Assembly (NCBI GenBank): GCA_028289645.1
Contig: JANQOK010000018.1
Coordinates: forward strand, 1 to 64,000
Direction of reading: 5' to 3'
Length of the DNA stretch: 64,000 nt
From: Anderseniella sp.
Lineage (GTDB): Bacteria > Pseudomonadota > Alphaproteobacteria > Rhizobiales > Aestuariivirgaceae
Shown: positions 9,123 through 17,716 of the stretch, in pieces
Position numbering within the stretch: position 1 is the stretch's first letter
Layout of the letters: each line of letters begins with the position of its first letter
Position numbers and translations under genes: made by a program
Notes under the pieces: generated by a model
The model's input: only the letters and a program-made list of their open reading frames with translations
Database searches by the model: none
What the model was told of the DNA's origin: nothing

Positions 9123-10495
9123 TTGAGGTCGTCCGACAGTTGCCGCCGTAGTTCGGCCTCCAGGTTCTCATCCCTGGTAACACGCAGCAGCATGCCTTCG
9201 ATTGCCGGCAGCAGGTCGGACACGACGATCCTGTCACCGGCCTCAACACCAGATCGGATGACAACATTACCGTCCTGTGTCAGGCCAGTTTCAACGGCTC
9301 TGATGACCAGCCGGTTGTCCTTGTCAGCCAGGTACAGGGTGTCGCCGTGCAGGGCCGATCGCGGAACAACAATCTGGTCTTGCAGCTTGCCGGCCCGGAT
9401 TCTGACTTCGACGAACATGCCCTTGGACAGCGGCGGGCGTTGCCCGGGTCTGGCCGTTTTCCAGGTGTCCTCAGCGGCGACAATAGCGCCGATGGAGCGG
9501 GTTTTCAGGTCAATCGTGTCGGAAACACGCGAGAACCTGGCCGGCCACACGATCTCCGTCTTTCCGGCGTTCAGGTGAATGGTTGCGGAGAATCCCAGCC
9601 GCTTGACCACTTCGCCAATGGTCTCCGGTGTGATGCCGATCGGGGTGTCGTCGCGCGCTGTCGCCCGCGCCAATGCTGAAAACTGCGCCAGTGGCACCTG
9701 TGCTTCAACCTCGGCTGTCTCGATCCCGTCGGCGTTGACAAGCACCGATCCAACCTGCGCGTACTGGGCAATTTCCACCGACACTTCGCTGATGCGGACG
9801 TCGAACGGCAGCACGATGCGGGTGCGCGCCAGGTTCAGTTTCGCCTGGTCCAGTTCGATCTGGTTGAGCTTTTTCTGCTCCACCAGTGCGGCGCGTTGTG
9901 ACGGTATCAGTTTCAGGGTGTTTTCCAGGTCCTGGACCTTCTTGCGCTGCACCAGGGTGTCACGGGTTTCCTGGTCGAGCACAGTCCTGGATGTGGCACC
10001 GCTGCGCACCAGGTCTTGTTTTCTGGTCAGCTCCCGCTCGCTGATGGTCAGCGCCTGGCGTTCGATTTCGAGACTGGCCCGGGTGTTTTCTTCAGTGAGG
10101 TCAAATTCGGTAATCTGGGCGTCTGCCCGGCTAATATTTGCCTCCGCCTGGGCGATGGCCAGTTCATAGTCGCGCGGTGAAATCCGGATAATCTCAGTGC
10201 CGGCGGGCATGATCGCGCCGCGCTGGAGGCGCGGATGCTTATATTCGACCTCACCGGCTGCCTGCACGACAGCCTGCCAGGTTTTTGCCGGCTGGACCGT
10301 ACCGAAACCGCTGACCGACGGCGTCAGGTCGGCACGCTGTGCCTGGATGACGCGGACATTGCGGATTTCTTCCTGTGGCGCGGTTGTCTGTGGTGGCTGG
10401 CGCTGGCCGACAAACCACCAGACCACCAGTGCACCCAGCAAAATCGGGGGCAGTATCAGAAGTTTACGCCACATGGTCCGCGCCTTTTCTTCCAA
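9119..10495 (-). CDS. RND membrane-fusion protein (periplasmic adaptor)
   Basis: 458 residues. A single N-terminal membrane anchor (LLILPPILLGALVVWWFVG) is followed by a split lipoyl-like domain, a long coiled coil (about 115-210, seen as ISRADAQITEFDLTEENTRA and ELTRKQDLVRSG) and beta-barrel and membrane-proximal domains. It should link the RND transporter to an outer-membrane channel. Its stop overlaps the start of the RND gene, so the two are translated together. It belongs to the RND branch rather than the HlyD/LapC branch, so I do not assign it to the type I system further left. No outer-membrane channel is encoded with the pair. Confidence 0.88.
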   Translation of the reverse strand: MEEKARTMWRKLLILPPILLGALVVWWFVGQRQPPQTTAPQEEIRNVRVIQAQRADLTPSVSGFGTVQPAKTWQAVVQAAGEVEYKHPRLQRGAIMPAGTEIIRISPRDYELAIAQAEANISRADAQITEFDLTEENTRASLEIERQALTISERELTRKQDLVRSGATSRTVLDQETRDTLVQRKKVQDLENTLKLIPSQRAALVEQKKLNQIELDQAKLNLARTRIVLPFDVRISEVSVEIAQYAQVGSVLVNADGIETAEVEAQVPLAQFSALARATARDDTPIGITPETIGEVVKRLGFSATIHLNAGKTEIVWPARFSRVSDTIDLKTRSIGAIVAAEDTWKTARPGQRPPLSKGMFVEVRIRAGKLQDQIVVPRSALHGDTLYLADKDNRLVIRAVETGLTQDGNVVIRSGVEAGDRIVVSDLLPAIEGMLLRVTRDENLEAELRRQLSDDLK

Positions 10496-10566
10496 TGTCG
10501 GTAGGACTGCTTAAACGCCGCCATAGTTGCAGGGAAGTAGGAGGTAATCCAGTCTGCAAGTGTCTG

Positions 10567-10590
10567 GAAAATTGTGAAATTGTAATTTTC
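10567..10590. repeat. AT-rich inverted repeat, GAAAATT-N10-AATTTTC
   Basis: A perfect 7-bp inverted repeat between the glycosyltransferase stop (10606) and the adaptor start (10495). It could be an operator for the efflux operon or a weak terminator of the leftward glycosyltransferase transcript; there is no strong U-tract. Confidence 0.3.
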
Positions 10591-10605
10591 TGTGACAATC
10601 GGAAA

Positions 10606-11853
10606 TTACTTTTGTCCGCTTTGCAGCGTGGCACGGATCAGATCTCTCAAATCTTCTACGATCGTCTGTCTGTTGTGATGCGCTCGAACGAACTTCTCCA
10701 AATTGTCAGCTCTTCTTTGCGATTGGCGCCGATCACTCAAACAAGCTACGCAGGCGGCGAGCAACTCACCGGTGTCAGTAGCACACACAAAGGCATGTTT
10801 CTCGCTATCCAGATTCAGGCCTTCAGCGCCTTTGTCAGTGGTGATGACAGCAGTCCCGTATTGTCCGGCTTCGAGAATCTTGATCCTGCTGCCGCTGCCG
10901 AAGCGCAGCGGAACCACGCTGGCAACGGCACGCTGGTAGAGCGGACTGACATGGTCCGGATTTGCCACCAGCTCAATGTTGTGCCCGCTGCATATCTGCC
11001 TGACCTCAGCCCCGGGATTGCTGCCGGCCACGGTCAGACGGGCATCGGGAAACTGCAGTTGCAGGTCAGGCCACACGCCGGTCAGGAACCAATGCAACCC
11101 ATCGATGTTTGGCCGATAACTCAAATTGCCTACAAACAGCAGTTCTTTTGTTGCTGGACCTGGCGTGTGCAAGGGTTCCGGATCAGGCGCGGCGTTGCGT
11201 ACAACCCGGACGTTCTGCAGCCGAAGGCGTTGTTGCAGTCCGTTGGCGACAGTATCGCCGGCACAGGTAAACGCCGCCACATCACGCGCGGCACCGATGA
11301 TCTGGTTATCTGCCACGTCGGCTTCTGCGTCATGCCACTGTCGTTCGGTTCGGTTGTCAGACGCGCTGGCCTGTCGGGCGTAGCTGCGGTGCAGTTCGCC
11401 GTCATCGTCATCGAGATCTGCAATCACTGGTACGTTCGGCAAGGTGGCCTTCAACGGATCGACAAGCGGTAAAAGGTAACTTCGCGAAACTATGATCAGG
11501 TCAGGCTGATACTGTTGCAGGCGGTCTACGGTTTCCTGAGTTACAGGCAGTGACAACATGATCGATGCCGATGGCCTGCCGTACTGCCGCAGCAAGTCCG
11601 GCCTTTGCTCCGGTGGTGCATGGCTGCTGATCAGCCTTAGCTTCGTGTCCGGCCGGTTGAGCCCATCGATCCCGGTGACGCTGGCTCCGGAAATGCCGTG
11701 GTTGCCTACCGGCCCCTGATGATTGCCAATGACCACAATAAGGGCTTCTCCCAGACCCGCCGCGGCATCAGCAAACATGCTGGTGCGCATGGCAAGTCCG
11801 TTGCCGTGCCGCACCGGCAGAATCGGGCAGATGTGAGCTACACGCATGCTCAA
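10606..11853 (-). CDS. Glycosyltransferase, GT4-like (GT-B fold)
   Basis: 415 residues. The N-terminal half (MRVAHICPILPVRHGNGLAM) looks like the acceptor domain of GT-B enzymes. The C-terminal half contains LLFVGNLSYRPNIDGLHWFL, then VSPLYQRAVASVVPLRFGSG and RIKILEAGQYGTAVITT, the usual donor-binding and EX7E-like region of family GT4. It should move a sugar from a nucleotide-sugar to a glycan or peptide-linked acceptor in the cytoplasm. The stop-to-start gap from the mannosyltransferase-like gene upstream is 18 bp, so the two are co-transcribed. Donor and acceptor are unknown. An alternative start at 11847 gives MRVAHI. Confidence 0.75.
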   Translation of the reverse strand: MSMRVAHICPILPVRHGNGLAMRTSMFADAAAGLGEALIVVIGNHQGPVGNHGISGASVTGIDGLNRPDTKLRLISSHAPPEQRPDLLRQYGRPSASIMLSLPVTQETVDRLQQYQPDLIIVSRSYLLPLVDPLKATLPNVPVIADLDDDDGELHRSYARQASASDNRTERQWHDAEADVADNQIIGAARDVAAFTCAGDTVANGLQQRLRLQNVRVVRNAAPDPEPLHTPGPATKELLFVGNLSYRPNIDGLHWFLTGVWPDLQLQFPDARLTVAGSNPGAEVRQICSGHNIELVANPDHVSPLYQRAVASVVPLRFGSGSRIKILEAGQYGTAVITTDKGAEGLNLDSEKHAFVCATDTGELLAACVACLSDRRQSQRRADNLEKFVRAHHNRQTIVEDLRDLIRATLQSGQK

Positions 11854-11871
11854 TCGACAAGACCTGTTGCG

Positions 11872-13392
11872 CTAAGGCCGAACATACAGCCGCTGGTCGC
11901 CAAGTTGTTCAGGCGGAGATCTTTTAGCTGGTGAAGTGCCGTGTGCCCGATCGCCGGCGCTCAAGTCGGATGCGAGCGAACGTAGATTATCCGACAGTGC
12001 CGGTTCTGTGGCGGCATGGGTCTCGGCGACAATCTGAACCTGCTCGGCAATCCCGGGATCGATGCGATGCATCAACGCAATCGCATCAGTGAGTTTTTCC
12101 AGGTACGCGCTGTCATGGTCGCGTGCCAGCAGGCTTGCCCGCACCAGGTCGCCGACAACTCCTGCATTGGACTGCCGGTCCAGCGAGGTGGTTTCGCGGC
12201 TTTCGAGAGGTTCCAGGTAAACCATCTTCGATGGGAATGATGATGTCTCGCCCTGGCAATAGCCGTCCTCGCCGACATTCAGCGTCGCAACCGGTTTGTG
12301 ATGGTCAAAAAACGTCAGGCGGTTTTCTCGTTCGGAGCTGCAGACGCACCAGTTCATCAGGCTGGCACAGCGCCCGGCACCGATCTGATGTCCCGGCAGC
12401 AGTTCAATTGTCTGTGCGCGCTCGGATCCGCGCACATATGTAAAGCGGCGGTTCCGGACGAGGTTGTCTTCAATCTTTCGCGCCGCTAGGTCGCGATTGG
12501 GAGGGATGAAAATCTGGCCGTTCCAGATGCGTTTCAACTCGTTCAGAAAGCCTTCACATTCATCGAAGAGCTTGAAACCGGCTGCATTGACGTTGGCCTC
12601 GTTGAGCGACCACTTGCAGTTGGTCCGATGCTGGAACAAAGGTGTGCCGTCGAAATCTCTCTGGCAGAGAAACCGTTCGCTCTGAAACGGAGAATGCGGC
12701 ACCACCATGCATTCGCTGCCGCCGAGCCGCCATGCCAGCAGAAATGTGTCCTTGTCGCCGTAAACCAGACGGTAGAAAGTCTCGGCCCGCTGGTTCATGG
12801 CAAGCGCGATGTTGATAGCTTTCCAGTGCCTTCTTCTATTGACACACAACTGCCCGCTTTCCCACGAGCGGACCTGCTCGGGCTCCAGGCCGAGCATGGG
12901 CCAGATCGGATTTTCGGCAGCAAGATCAATGATATCTGGCCAGAAGATCGCGCCTGTTTCAAGATATTGTGGACAGTCGAACAATACTTTAGGGTCGGCT
13001 AATGGAACCTGGTCGGCATCCAGCAGAAGAACGTCCTCGAACCCGGAGTTTCTGACAGCATAGGATTTGAGTTGCCAGCCATCGTGAATGGACGCGGCGG
13101 TGCCGCCGCAGATGCTGCTTGCATCGATAACCTTGCATCCCAGTTCATTGAAGATGGCTGCCAGCAGTCCAGGCATTTCCTGCGCCCCCAGATGCCATAT
13201 CTCGATGGGCAGGCGCGATTTGTGAATGTCCCGCAAGACCCGCACCAGCACATAGGCGTTGGTCAACATCACCGGGCCACCGGCACATGTTACGATGCCT
13301 CTGCCCTCGCTTGAGGTTTCCGGATATGGCCCGGCCGAGTTCGCGTCATCAATCAGATCGCGAACCAGGGAACTGTCAGTTTTTGACGGCAC
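11872..13392 (-). CDS. Mannosyltransferase-like protein (MNN1/TTP1-type domain, Mannosyltransf_3)
   Basis: 506 residues. The first 270 resemble the fungal alpha-mannosyltransferase MNN1 family: IVTCAGGPVMLTNAYVLVRV, then IEIWHLGAQE, and a metal-binding DADQ motif at residues 125-128 within VLLLDADQVPLADP, followed by FWPDIIDLA and ESGQLCVNRRRHW. The C-terminal 200 residues have no family I recognise. The domain is known mainly from fungi and appears only sporadically in bacteria. The gene is the first of a two-gene leftward unit with the GT4 gene. The enzyme has no membrane anchor, so it should act in the cytoplasm. The sugar and acceptor are not known. Sugar transfer is well supported; mannose specificity is only a family name. 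Confidence 0.75.
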   Translation of the reverse strand: MPSKTDSSLVRDLIDDANSAGPYPETSSEGRGIVTCAGGPVMLTNAYVLVRVLRDIHKSRLPIEIWHLGAQEMPGLLAAIFNELGCKVIDASSICGGTAASIHDGWQLKSYAVRNSGFEDVLLLDADQVPLADPKVLFDCPQYLETGAIFWPDIIDLAAENPIWPMLGLEPEQVRSWESGQLCVNRRRHWKAINIALAMNQRAETFYRLVYGDKDTFLLAWRLGGSECMVVPHSPFQSERFLCQRDFDGTPLFQHRTNCKWSLNEANVNAAGFKLFDECEGFLNELKRIWNGQIFIPPNRDLAARKIEDNLVRNRRFTYVRGSERAQTIELLPGHQIGAGRCASLMNWCVCSSERENRLTFFDHHKPVATLNVGEDGYCQGETSSFPSKMVYLEPLESRETTSLDRQSNAGVVGDLVRASLLARDHDSAYLEKLTDAIALMHRIDPGIAEQVQIVAETHAATEPALSDNLRSLASDLSAGDRAHGTSPAKRSPPEQLGDQRLYVRP

Positions 13393-13559
13393 GACTACTC
13401 CCGAAATGTTTTCGGCCTTCCAGAACCCGCATATCTTTCAAACTGCAATAGCAATTCCAAAAAGTGAAGGGCTTGTTGTTATAGACCGGAACGCATTGTT
13501 TTTCTGGATACAATACACCAACGTCGGTAATCAGGATAACCATCCGGCGTGCATTCCTT

Positions 13560-13576
13560 GTCACAGGTTTTGTGAC
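13560..13576. promoter_or_regulatory. Inverted repeat GTCACA-N5-TGTGAC in divergent promoter region
   Basis: A perfect 6-bp inverted repeat in the 232-bp region between the divergently read mannosyltransferase-like (13392) and Anp1-like (13625) genes, about 50 bp before the latter. It is a candidate operator shared by both halves of the glycosyltransferase island. Confidence 0.35.
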
Positions 13577-13624
13577 TATGTTGGTGGCAAGTCGGACCAG
13601 TAAGACGAAGTTTGGGATTCACCT

Positions 13625-14374
13625 GTGCAAAATGTGCTGATACTGACACCGGTCAAGAACGCTAAGCAGTATCTGCCCGGATATTTTCAGAAACTCCTTC
13701 AACTTTCCTACAACCGGAAACAGCTGTCTGTTGCGTTGCTCGAGAGCGACAGCACCGACGGCACGTACGACGATTTGCAGAACCTCGCTCGAAAATACCT
13801 CGGCGACTTCCGTTCCCTTCAGGTCTTCAAGAGAGACTATGGCTTCAACATGCCCGCAGCGGTGCCACGCTGGGAGGCCGGGCTGCAACTGGCGCGCCGC
13901 AGCGTTCTGGCCAGGTCCAGAAACCAGCTGTTGTTTCGCGCTCTGTCGGACGAGGACTGGGTGCTGTGGCTGGATGTCGATGTCGTCGACTACCCGGAGG
14001 ATCTCATCGAGCGATTGCTCAGCTATGATCTCGACATCCTGCACCCTGATTGTGTCCAGGAACCAGGAGGAGAGAGTTTCGATCGCAATGCCTGGAAAGA
14101 CAATGGCAGGTTGCATATGCATGACTTGCGGGGAACCGGTGGGCCGGTCCGCATTGACAGTGTCGGTGGAACGGCGTTGCTGGTGAAGGCGGACCTGCAT
14201 CGTGACGGATTGATATTCCCGCCATACAAGTACGGTGTGGAATCTTCCGTGATCCGTCAACAGCATCCTGTGTGGGGGAAGGGAGAGATCGAAACCGAGG
14301 GCTTGGCGGCCATGGCGCGCGACATGGGTGTCCAGTGTTGGGGGTTGCCGGACCTGGAGCTTGTGCATGCCTGA
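13625..14374 (+). CDS. Anp1-type glycosyltransferase (mannan-polymerase-like, GT-A fold)
   Basis: 249 residues from a GTG start. NVLILTPVKNAKQYLPGYFQ opens a GT-A fold, followed by ALLESDSTDGTYDDL (about 38-51) and the metal site LDVDVVDYPEDLIERLL (about 116-132). The pattern resembles the Anp1/Mnn9/Van1 subunits of yeast mannan polymerase (Pfam Anp1), which are also found in some bacteria. In yeast these enzymes extend mannan chains; here the acceptor is unknown. The stop overlaps the start of the next gene by 8 bp, tying it to the dehydrogenase pair. An upstream ATG is absent, so GTG is the likely start. There is no signal peptide or membrane anchor. Confidence 0.72.
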   Translation: MQNVLILTPVKNAKQYLPGYFQKLLQLSYNRKQLSVALLESDSTDGTYDDLQNLARKYLGDFRSLQVFKRDYGFNMPAAVPRWEAGLQLARRSVLARSRNQLLFRALSDEDWVLWLDVDVVDYPEDLIERLLSYDLDILHPDCVQEPGGESFDRNAWKDNGRLHMHDLRGTGGPVRIDSVGGTALLVKADLHRDGLIFPPYKYGVESSVIRQQHPVWGKGEIETEGLAAMARDMGVQCWGLPDLELVHA

Positions 14375-14885
14375 GCCTGCCGACAAGCAATTGGCGGGCC
14401 GCCTCCGGTTGACGCGCCGTAAATTGCTGCTGCTCGCGCCGGTGGCGATCTTGTCAGGTTTTCTGGGTATCAGTACCTGGCGTACGGACAAGACCCTGAC
14501 CGCGTTCGTGGATACGCTACTGCCGGCAGATGAATATGGTCCGGCAGCGTCTGCCACGGGGGCGGTGCAAGTGCTGCAGTCCGCCTTTTCGGGGTCATTG
14601 GCGCGAAACGCGGAGTTGCGCATTTTGGTCCTCTGGCTGGATGTCGCGGCTGGCGGCTCATTTGCCGGTGCTGATCCTGAAACCAGGTTCCAGGTTGTAG
14701 ACCGGCTGGACCAGCGGTCCGAACATACCACAAGCTGGAAGATCTATCGTCGGGCAAGGTCAAGCGTGATGTTGCACTATTTCGGCAGTGCAGAGCGTGT
14801 TCTGGCCATGGGGTTGCCGGGCGCGCCGCAGCCTGACGGATACGATACGCCACATTTGCCATGGACGGGTGCCGGGCGTGACTGA
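14367..14885 (+). CDS. Gluconate 2-dehydrogenase subunit 3-like protein (Tat-type N-terminus)
   Basis: 172 residues. The N-terminus has a twin-arginine-like start (RLTRRKLLLLAPVAILSGFL) followed by TAFVDTLLPADEYGPAASATG, typical of the small gamma subunit of gluconate, glucose and fructose dehydrogenases. In characterised complexes this subunit carries the Tat signal and takes the GMC catalytic subunit across the membrane already folded. The gene overlaps its neighbours on both sides: ATGCCTGA with the glycosyltransferase and GTGACTGA with the GMC gene. The start at 14367 is preferred over an in-frame codon at 14328 because that one lies inside the upstream gene. Confidence 0.78.
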   Translation: MPEPADKQLAGRLRLTRRKLLLLAPVAILSGFLGISTWRTDKTLTAFVDTLLPADEYGPAASATGAVQVLQSAFSGSLARNAELRILVLWLDVAAGGSFAGADPETRFQVVDRLDQRSEHTTSWKIYRRARSSVMLHYFGSAERVLAMGLPGAPQPDGYDTPHLPWTGAGRD

Positions 14886-16554
14886 TCGCGATAAACGGGC
14901 TGCTTTGCCCAGGACAACTGATGTGCTGATCGTTGGCGCCGGAGCAGGGGGGGCGGCCGCGGCCTGGGCACTTGCCAAGCAGGATGTGCAGGTTGTTCTG
15001 GTCGATGCCGGACCTGAGTTTACCGCAGATGAGTACAAAGTCTCCGATGATGACTGGGAACGACAGGGCTTTCCGTACAAGCCCGGATCACGGGGGCGCC
15101 ACGAGATAGCTGCCGGCCAGGAGCTGCTTGATCGCTGGTCCGGGCTGCGCAGCTTCTACGCGCCGCGCCAACGCCGGTCGTCGCGCACCCATCGCGGCAC
15201 GCGCGAATATTCCCATGTCCGCGGCATAGGCGGCACTACCCTTCATTTCACCGGCTGGATTCATCGCCTGCGGCCCGAGGCGTTTGAGATGAACACCCGG
15301 TTTGGTGTCGCCGCAGACTGGCCTGTGAGCTATGCGGAACTGGAACCTTACTACCTGCAGGCTGAGCAGATGATCGGCGTGGCCGGGCCGGCAACGGTCG
15401 CCGGCAGGCCGAGAAGCGGTCCGTTTCCGACCCCCGCCCATCGCCCTTCCATGCTGTCCCAGGTAATAGGTAAGGGGGCTGAGCAGCTGGGTCTGAGTTT
15501 TGTGCCCAATTCGGTTGCAGCACCGTCAGTTGATTACCTGGGACGCCCGGACTGCAACTACTGCGGTTGCTGTCACAAGGGGTGCCCGCGCGGAGACAAG
15601 GGCAGCGCTGAACTGACATTTGTGCGACCTGCACTGGAGACCGGCAATTGTCAGGTGTTCCCAAGGCATACTCTGGTCGAGCTGATGCGCGGCCAGCATG
15701 ACGAACTGACCGGGGCAGTGCTGGTGGATGGCGCGGGGACCAGACATTCGATTGTCGCAAGGCACTATATCCTGGCTTGCGGCGCCGTTGAGACACCACG
15801 GCTGCTGCTGGCCATGGACGGGCTCGGCAATGAATCAGGTCAAGTCGGGCGCAATTTCATGGAAACCCTGAGCAGTGATGTGATCGGCCTTCATCCGGAT
15901 CAAATCGGCAGTCACCGCGGGTATCCCGAAGACAGTGTTTGTTGGGACTATAACAGCCCTGACGCAATCCCGGGCACGCCCGGTGGTGCGTTACTCGTCC
16001 CCCTTGCCGCGTCTGCAGACTATATTGGCCCGGCACGTTATGCCTCTCGGCTGGTCGAGGGGTTTGGCACGAGTTTCAAGCAACAACTGATCGAGACTTT
16101 TGGCAAGGCGGCAGGGGTCGCCTTGATCTGTGAGAACCTGCCAAACCCGAGATCATTTGTTACCTTGTCAAAAGATGCTGTCGACGAGAACGGCATGGCA
16201 ATTGCCCGGATCAACTCCTTCCTGCCGGACATGGAGCTTGAACGTCTCGCGTTTGTCACGGCGAAAGCGGAGGAAATCCTGCTTGCTTCTGGCGTGCCCA
16301 AAGTACTGGAACGTGTCACCACGTACGAGCATTTTGCCAGTTCGCACGTAATGGGGACTTGTCGGATGGGCGCCGATCCTGAGAAGTCCGTCGTTAACGG
16401 CTCACAACGCAGCCACCGTTGGAAGAACCTGTGGATATCCGACACTAGCGTTTTTCCGTCGTCAGGAGCCGGCGAGGGGCCCTCGCTTACTGTTCATGCT
16501 CTGTCACTGCGTATGGCGGATGCAATCGTTGCACAGGTAAACGGAGCTGTTTGA
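14878..16554 (+). CDS. GMC oxidoreductase with Cys cluster, gluconate/glucose dehydrogenase type
   Basis: 558 residues from a GTG that overlaps the stop of the small subunit. The FAD-binding start is VLIVGAGAGGAAAAWALA. Residues 226-236 read CNYCGCCHKGC (Cys 226, 229, 231, 232, 236). Related dehydrogenase large subunits use cysteines at this place to hold a 3Fe-4S cluster that carries electrons to a cytochrome. The C-terminus has SSHVMGTCRMG and GAGEGPSLTVHALSLRMAD. The second catalytic position, usually Asn or His just before Pro, reads Gly here. The enzyme should oxidise a sugar or alcohol, probably in the periplasm through the Tat route. No cytochrome subunit is encoded next to it, so the electron acceptor is unknown. 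Confidence 0.85.
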   Translation: MTDRDKRAALPRTTDVLIVGAGAGGAAAAWALAKQDVQVVLVDAGPEFTADEYKVSDDDWERQGFPYKPGSRGRHEIAAGQELLDRWSGLRSFYAPRQRRSSRTHRGTREYSHVRGIGGTTLHFTGWIHRLRPEAFEMNTRFGVAADWPVSYAELEPYYLQAEQMIGVAGPATVAGRPRSGPFPTPAHRPSMLSQVIGKGAEQLGLSFVPNSVAAPSVDYLGRPDCNYCGCCHKGCPRGDKGSAELTFVRPALETGNCQVFPRHTLVELMRGQHDELTGAVLVDGAGTRHSIVARHYILACGAVETPRLLLAMDGLGNESGQVGRNFMETLSSDVIGLHPDQIGSHRGYPEDSVCWDYNSPDAIPGTPGGALLVPLAASADYIGPARYASRLVEGFGTSFKQQLIETFGKAAGVALICENLPNPRSFVTLSKDAVDENGMAIARINSFLPDMELERLAFVTAKAEEILLASGVPKVLERVTTYEHFASSHVMGTCRMGADPEKSVVNGSQRSHRWKNLWISDTSVFPSSGAGEGPSLTVHALSLRMADAIVAQVNGAV

Positions 16555-16557
16555 ACC

Positions 16558-17706
16558 ATGAGCGGCGCGTCCTTGTTGCAGCCCAACGAGCGGCATGACT
16601 TGCTGGTCAGGCTCCTGCGCTTCGATCCTCACCCGGAACAAATCAGCGCGCTGCGGTTTGAACTGCTCGGCGATATCCGGGCCTTGGAAGCCTTGATGTC
16701 TGCGGCGTCCCGACGCCAGTTGATTTCGGCAGCAATAAGCCGGCTGAAGCTCAATGGCATCCTGCTTCCGAGACCGGCGCGTGAAGACGAGCGAGAAACG
16801 ATTGCCACGCAGATTGGCCACCTTGACGCAGAGCTGTCCCGGCGCCGGGGAGCTTTGACGCAGGCGCTGCAGGACGTTGTTGCCCAGCTCAACAGCGCCG
16901 GTATTGTGCCGTTGATCCTGAAAGGGTCGATGTCACTGGTTTCAGGCGAACCTGACTGGCGCTTCCAGCGCGATATTGATTTTGCCGTCGACCCGGCGCA
17001 GGCCAGCGCGACGGTTGCGGCCCTGACTGCGGCAGGGTTTGTCGAGTGTGCGAATGGCGGCGCGCGTCCGCATCATTTGCGGCCAATGGAAAGGGCCGGT
17101 CTGCCGGCGACCATTGAACCTCACGTCAAGCTGGCCGGCGCGCGGGCCCGGGCCGTCCTGCCGGATCAGATATTGTTGCAGACTGAAACAGTGGAAACCT
17201 GGCGCGGTCTCCAATACCGGCGATTGAGCGATGCCGGATCTGTCCTGCATGGGCTGGCGCATCATCATTTTCAGAACAGGGGATACATCTACGGAACATT
17301 CAGCCTGAAGGGCTTGTTGGAATTTGCATCATCGGTTTCCAGGCTGGACGCGGCAGCCGTCTCGCAGCTTGCCGAGATCACCGGGCCGCGCGCACGGTTG
17401 AGTGCGGGGCTGGATTTGTGGTGCGCTCTTGCTAGACGTGTCCTGAACTTGTCATTGCCGCAAGGCCTGGAGACCGGTGACGTTGCTGAGCGCAATGCTG
17501 AGATCGTTGCACAGCGATATCTGAACGGGCACACGGTGTCGCCGGTTAGGGGGGTGCAGGAGCATCTCAGGCTAACAAGAGATCAATTGTCGAAAGGCGC
17601 TATCGGAAGCGATGTGCTGCAGACGGTTTTGGATGGTTGCCACTCGGCCGTATGGCTGGATTACCAGGATCAAAGATGCAAGGCGTCAGGCATCATCGAA
17701 GTTTGA
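16558..17706 (+). CDS. Family-5 nucleotidyltransferase-like protein (NTP_transf_5)
   Basis: 382 residues. The core VVAQLNSAGIVPLILKGSMS followed by RFQRDIDFAVDP carries the conserved Lys122-Gly-Ser and the metal-binding D139-x-D141 of this superfamily. Homologues often occur beside HPr-kinase-like and PqqD-like genes. In the lasso peptide pseudomycoidin a homologue is reported to add sugar to the phosphate placed on the C-terminal Ser of the peptide. It begins 3 bp after the GMC gene and is probably co-transcribed with it. It converges with the GT2 gene, leaving only 10 bp between the stops. Its substrate here is inferred from neighbours, not seen. Confidence 0.75.
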   Translation: MSGASLLQPNERHDLLVRLLRFDPHPEQISALRFELLGDIRALEALMSAASRRQLISAAISRLKLNGILLPRPAREDERETIATQIGHLDAELSRRRGALTQALQDVVAQLNSAGIVPLILKGSMSLVSGEPDWRFQRDIDFAVDPAQASATVAALTAAGFVECANGGARPHHLRPMERAGLPATIEPHVKLAGARARAVLPDQILLQTETVETWRGLQYRRLSDAGSVLHGLAHHHFQNRGYIYGTFSLKGLLEFASSVSRLDAAAVSQLAEITGPRARLSAGLDLWCALARRVLNLSLPQGLETGDVAERNAEIVAQRYLNGHTVSPVRGVQEHLRLTRDQLSKGAIGSDVLQTVLDGCHSAVWLDYQDQRCKASGIIEV

Positions 17707-17716
17707 AGCCAACCCG

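Noticed and set aside
9119-10495. Membrane-fusion partner of the type I secretion system
   Set aside because: The protein has the RND-adaptor layout and is translationally coupled to an RND transporter, not to the ABC exporter.
10375-11472. 365-residue plus-strand frame
   Set aside because: It runs antisense to the GT4 gene and the start of the efflux adaptor; no motif is visible.
13619-14731. 370-residue minus-strand frame
   Set aside because: It is antisense to the Anp1-like and small dehydrogenase subunit genes, which have clear family motifs on the plus strand.
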